NCBI GenBank assembly: GCA_040758525.1
Contig: JBFLVQ010000571.1
Span: 1 to 6,333, forward strand
Direction of reading: 5' to 3'
Length of the DNA: 6,333 bases
DNA from: JBFLVQ01 sp040758525
Lineage (GTDB): Bacteria; Acidobacteriota; Blastocatellia; Chloracidobacteriales; JADJPF01
A program made the position numbers and the translations under genes. The notes under the pieces are model-generated. The model was not told the DNA's origin and did no database searches. It saw only the letters and a list, made by a program, of their open reading frames with translations. Of the stretch, positions 4,536-6,333 are shown piece after piece. How positions within the stretch are numbered: position 1 is the stretch's first letter; each line of letters opens with the position of its first letter.

Positions 4536-6333
4536 ATGTGTAATATAAAGTGTCTATGGTTATCAATTGCCATTATAATGGTTGGGATCTCCACATCACG
4601 GTTCGGTTTTGCTCAGGATCAACCTAGTCCCATACCAATCAATACAATAGAGATAACCTCGGCCGATGAAGCTGCTTTGCGTAATATTGCCAACCAGTTT
4701 TTTGCTAATTACGCGAAAAAAGATCTGAATAGTTTTATGGGATTGTGGAGCGAGCACTCCCCAGATTTTGCAAGCCGCAAGCAGGTAATGAAGAAACTAT
4801 TTCTCAATACTGAGAGTATTGAGCTTAATAGTCTGACCATTCTCCAGATAGAACTAGATAGAGAACAGGCGAAGGTGCGTGTCAATATAGATATAAGAGG
4901 AGTGGATGTTAACACAGGCAAACCCGCGGTAGGATTGGGAAAGCTGATTCGTACACTGCAATTTAAAAAAGAAGAGAGTGTTTGGAAAGTTTGGCGTTAC
5001 TATCCTGCTGCCGAAGATCTTGCCATTACACTGATCGCAGCAAAAACAGAGGATGAACGTAAAGCACTATTGGCAAGGGAAAAAGAGCTGGTTACGTCCG
5101 AACTCGCAAGTTTGGTAGGGCAACAAGGTTATATCCATTTTGGCAAGGGGGACTATGACAAAGCATTTGCGATCTACCAACTGACGATTGGCATTGCGGA
5201 ACAGATTGGGGATAAAGCCATCATTGCACATACGCTGAGTAATATGGGAAGCATGCAAGCCCGACAAGGCAACTATCAAGAGGCACTTGCCTACTATCAA
5301 CAAAATTTGAATATCAGCGAAACATTGGGGAATAGGCCAGCCATTGCCCTAGCGCTTAACAATATCGGCTCTATCCATAACGATCAAGGCGATTACCAGA
5401 TGGCGTTGGGATACTATCAGAAGGGCTTGGCAATAAGCGAGGCGTTAAACGATAAACCCAGTATTGCCGCCATACTGGGTAATATTGGTGTAGTCTACAA
5501 TAAGCGAGATGACTATCTACAGGCACTTATATACTATCGCAAGAGCCTGGCGATCAGAGAGGCGTTAAACGATAAAACCGGCATTGCCTCCATATTGAGT
5601 AATATTGGTATTATCTACGATAAGCAGGGTGATTACCAACAGGCACTGGTATATTATCAGAAGAGCTTGACAATCAGAGAAAATTTAAACGATAGACCCG
5701 GCATTGCTATTGCGCTTGGCAATATCGGGAATATCTATAAGACACAACGCAACTTTCAACAGGCACTAGATTACTATCACAAGAGCCTGGCGATTAGTGA
5801 GACATTGGGCAATAGATCTGGCGTCGCTGCTACCCTCATTAGTATCGGGATTGTCTATGCGGAGCAAGGTGATTACCAACAGGCACTGGATTGCTATCAA
5901 AAGGGCTTGATGATTAGTGAGACGTTAGGCAATAGATCTAGTGTCGGGCTGTTACTTCACAATATTGCCAATGTCCATTACCATCTGGGTGACTTTCAAC
6001 AAGCAGTTGCATTTTCAAAACTTAGCACGGAAATTTTCAGTCAAATCGGTGAATTAGATGAGCTTTGGCGGGCATTTACGACTTTGGGAGCAGCCTTCAG
6101 AAGAATGGGACAGTTAGCACAAGCTCGCGAAGCCTTTGAAAAGGCTCTTACTACTATTGAAAAACTGCGCTTTCAAGTTGTTGGTGGTGAGCAAGAACAA
6201 CAACGCTTCTTTGAAAACAGGCTCTCTGCTTATAAACAACTGGTGGATCTACTTATCAGCCAAAATAATAATGTGGAAGCTCTTACCTATTTAGAGCGTG
6301 CCAAGGCTAGAGCGCTACTAGATGTAATGCAGA
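4536..6333 (+). CDS. Exported NTF2-like / nine-TPR protein, probably TPR-CHAT, C-terminus beyond the right edge
   Basis: The frame is open for 599 codons to the edge, starting at an ATG 5 nt after AGGAGGT. Residues 1-26 look like a signal peptide (hydrophobic 7-18, cleavage near GFA|Q). Residues about 41-155 have the NTF2/SnoaL-like pattern: a helix ADEAALRNIANQFFANYAKK with DLNSFMGLWSE, then beta strands AKVRVNIDIRG, LIRTLQFKKEE and WKVWRYY. After a helical linker come nine TPRs (about 189-545), the middle ones of exactly 40 residues and of kinesin-light-chain style (NIGxIYxxQGDYxQALxYYxKSLxI). Residues 557-599 (RFFENRLSAYKQLVDLLI..., ALTYLERAKARALLDVM) match the helical region that typically leads into a CHAT caspase-like protease domain. 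The CHAT domain itself is off the window, so that part is inferred. TPRs would bind a partner or regulate the protease. The signal peptide points to an extracytoplasmic role. Confidence 0.85.
   Translation, partial: MCNIKCLWLSIAIIMVGISTSRFGFAQDQPSPIPINTIEITSADEAALRNIANQFFANYAKKDLNSFMGLWSEHSPDFASRKQVMKKLFLNTESIELNSLTILQIELDREQAKVRVNIDIRGVDVNTGKPAVGLGKLIRTLQFKKEESVWKVWRYYPAAEDLAITLIAAKTEDERKALLAREKELVTSELASLVGQQGYIHFGKGDYDKAFAIYQLTIGIAEQIGDKAIIAHTLSNMGSMQARQGNYQEALAYYQQNLNISETLGNRPAIALALNNIGSIHNDQGDYQMALGYYQKGLAISEALNDKPSIAAILGNIGVVYNKRDDYLQALIYYRKSLAIREALNDKTGIASILSNIGIIYDKQGDYQQALVYYQKSLTIRENLNDRPGIAIALGNIGNIYKTQRNFQQALDYYHKSLAISETLGNRSGVAATLISIGIVYAEQGDYQQALDCYQKGLMISETLGNRSSVGLLLHNIANVHYHLGDFQQAVAFSKLSTEIFSQIGELDELWRAFTTLGAAFRRMGQLAQAREAFEKALTTIEKLRFQVVGGEQEQQRFFENRLSAYKQLVDLLISQNNNVEALTYLERAKARALLDVMQ
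5151..6003 (+). repeat. Tandem 120-bp TPR-coding repeats
   Basis: The DNA repeats with a strict 120-bp period; the G-D/N-Y/F codons recur at 5151, 5271, 5391, 5511, 5631, 5751, 5871 and 5991. Several units share long identical stretches: 18 nt at 5439-5456 and 5559-5576, and 22 nt at 5628-5649 and 5868-5889. This reflects internal duplication inside one gene, not a CRISPR or a separate element. Confidence 0.85.

Noticed and set aside
4709..5303. Two minus-strand frames (4709-4921 and 5067-5303)
   Set aside because: Both are antisense shadows of the NTF2-like and first TPR segments of the plus-strand gene.
5151..6003. Regular 120-bp periodicity considered as a CRISPR or satellite array
   Set aside because: The frame is continuous and each period encodes a textbook 40-residue TPR; there are no constant repeat/unique spacer blocks.
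2214..6333. Analogy with the Cas7-11/Csx29 system, in which a TPR-CHAT protease acts on a sigma-factor inhibitor
   Set aside because: No cas gene or CRISPR array is visible, and this TPR protein carries a signal peptide, so an RNA-guided cytoplasmic role is not supported.

Overview
The window looks like an accessory or signalling locus of a Gram-negative-type bacterium of moderate to low G+C (mid-40s % by eye). The gene content is an ECF-like sigma factor with a membrane zinc-finger anti-sigma partner, an exported TPR protein of the TPR-CHAT type, and an IS5-superfamily insertion sequence. This mix fits lineages rich in ECF regulators and TPR-CHAT proteins. From memory of protein style, the long sigma factor and the HCC / membrane / FnIII-like / TPR anti-sigma resemble Acidobacteriota (Blastocatellia) proteins. 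Cyanobacteria remain possible, and the taxon is not fixed by the sequence.

Layout, left to right. Positions 1-704 (minus strand, running off the left edge) are the N-terminal two-thirds or so of a DDE transposase, with the end-proximal IS sequence at about 705-780, including a 9-bp inverted repeat. Positions 780-946 hold no intact gene, only a start-less 37-codon frame that may be a gene remnant. Positions 947-2209 and 2214-3284 (both minus) are a tightly coupled pair in which the sigma factor is upstream and the anti-sigma factor downstream with a 4-nt gap. Positions 3285-3598 are non-coding and carry a strong 10-bp-stem hairpin. Positions 3599-4294 (minus) encode a small secreted protein with a Gly-Ser linker and a CxxC motif, family unknown. 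Positions 4295-4535 are a divergent promoter region with an operator-like dyad. Positions 4536-6333 (plus, running off the right edge) encode an exported protein with an NTF2-like domain, nine TPRs and the linker that usually precedes a CHAT protease domain.

How they may work together (inference): the anti-sigma factor would hold the sigma factor at the membrane through its cytoplasmic zinc-finger modules and sense something outside through its FnIII-like and TPR-like domain. The secreted CxxC protein and the TPR protein are divergently transcribed from one short control region and both carry signal peptides, so they would meet in the same extracytoplasmic compartment as the anti-sigma sensor domain. 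If the missing C-terminus is an active CHAT protease, the anti-sigma ectodomain or the secreted protein is a candidate substrate. Nothing in the sequence proves this link.
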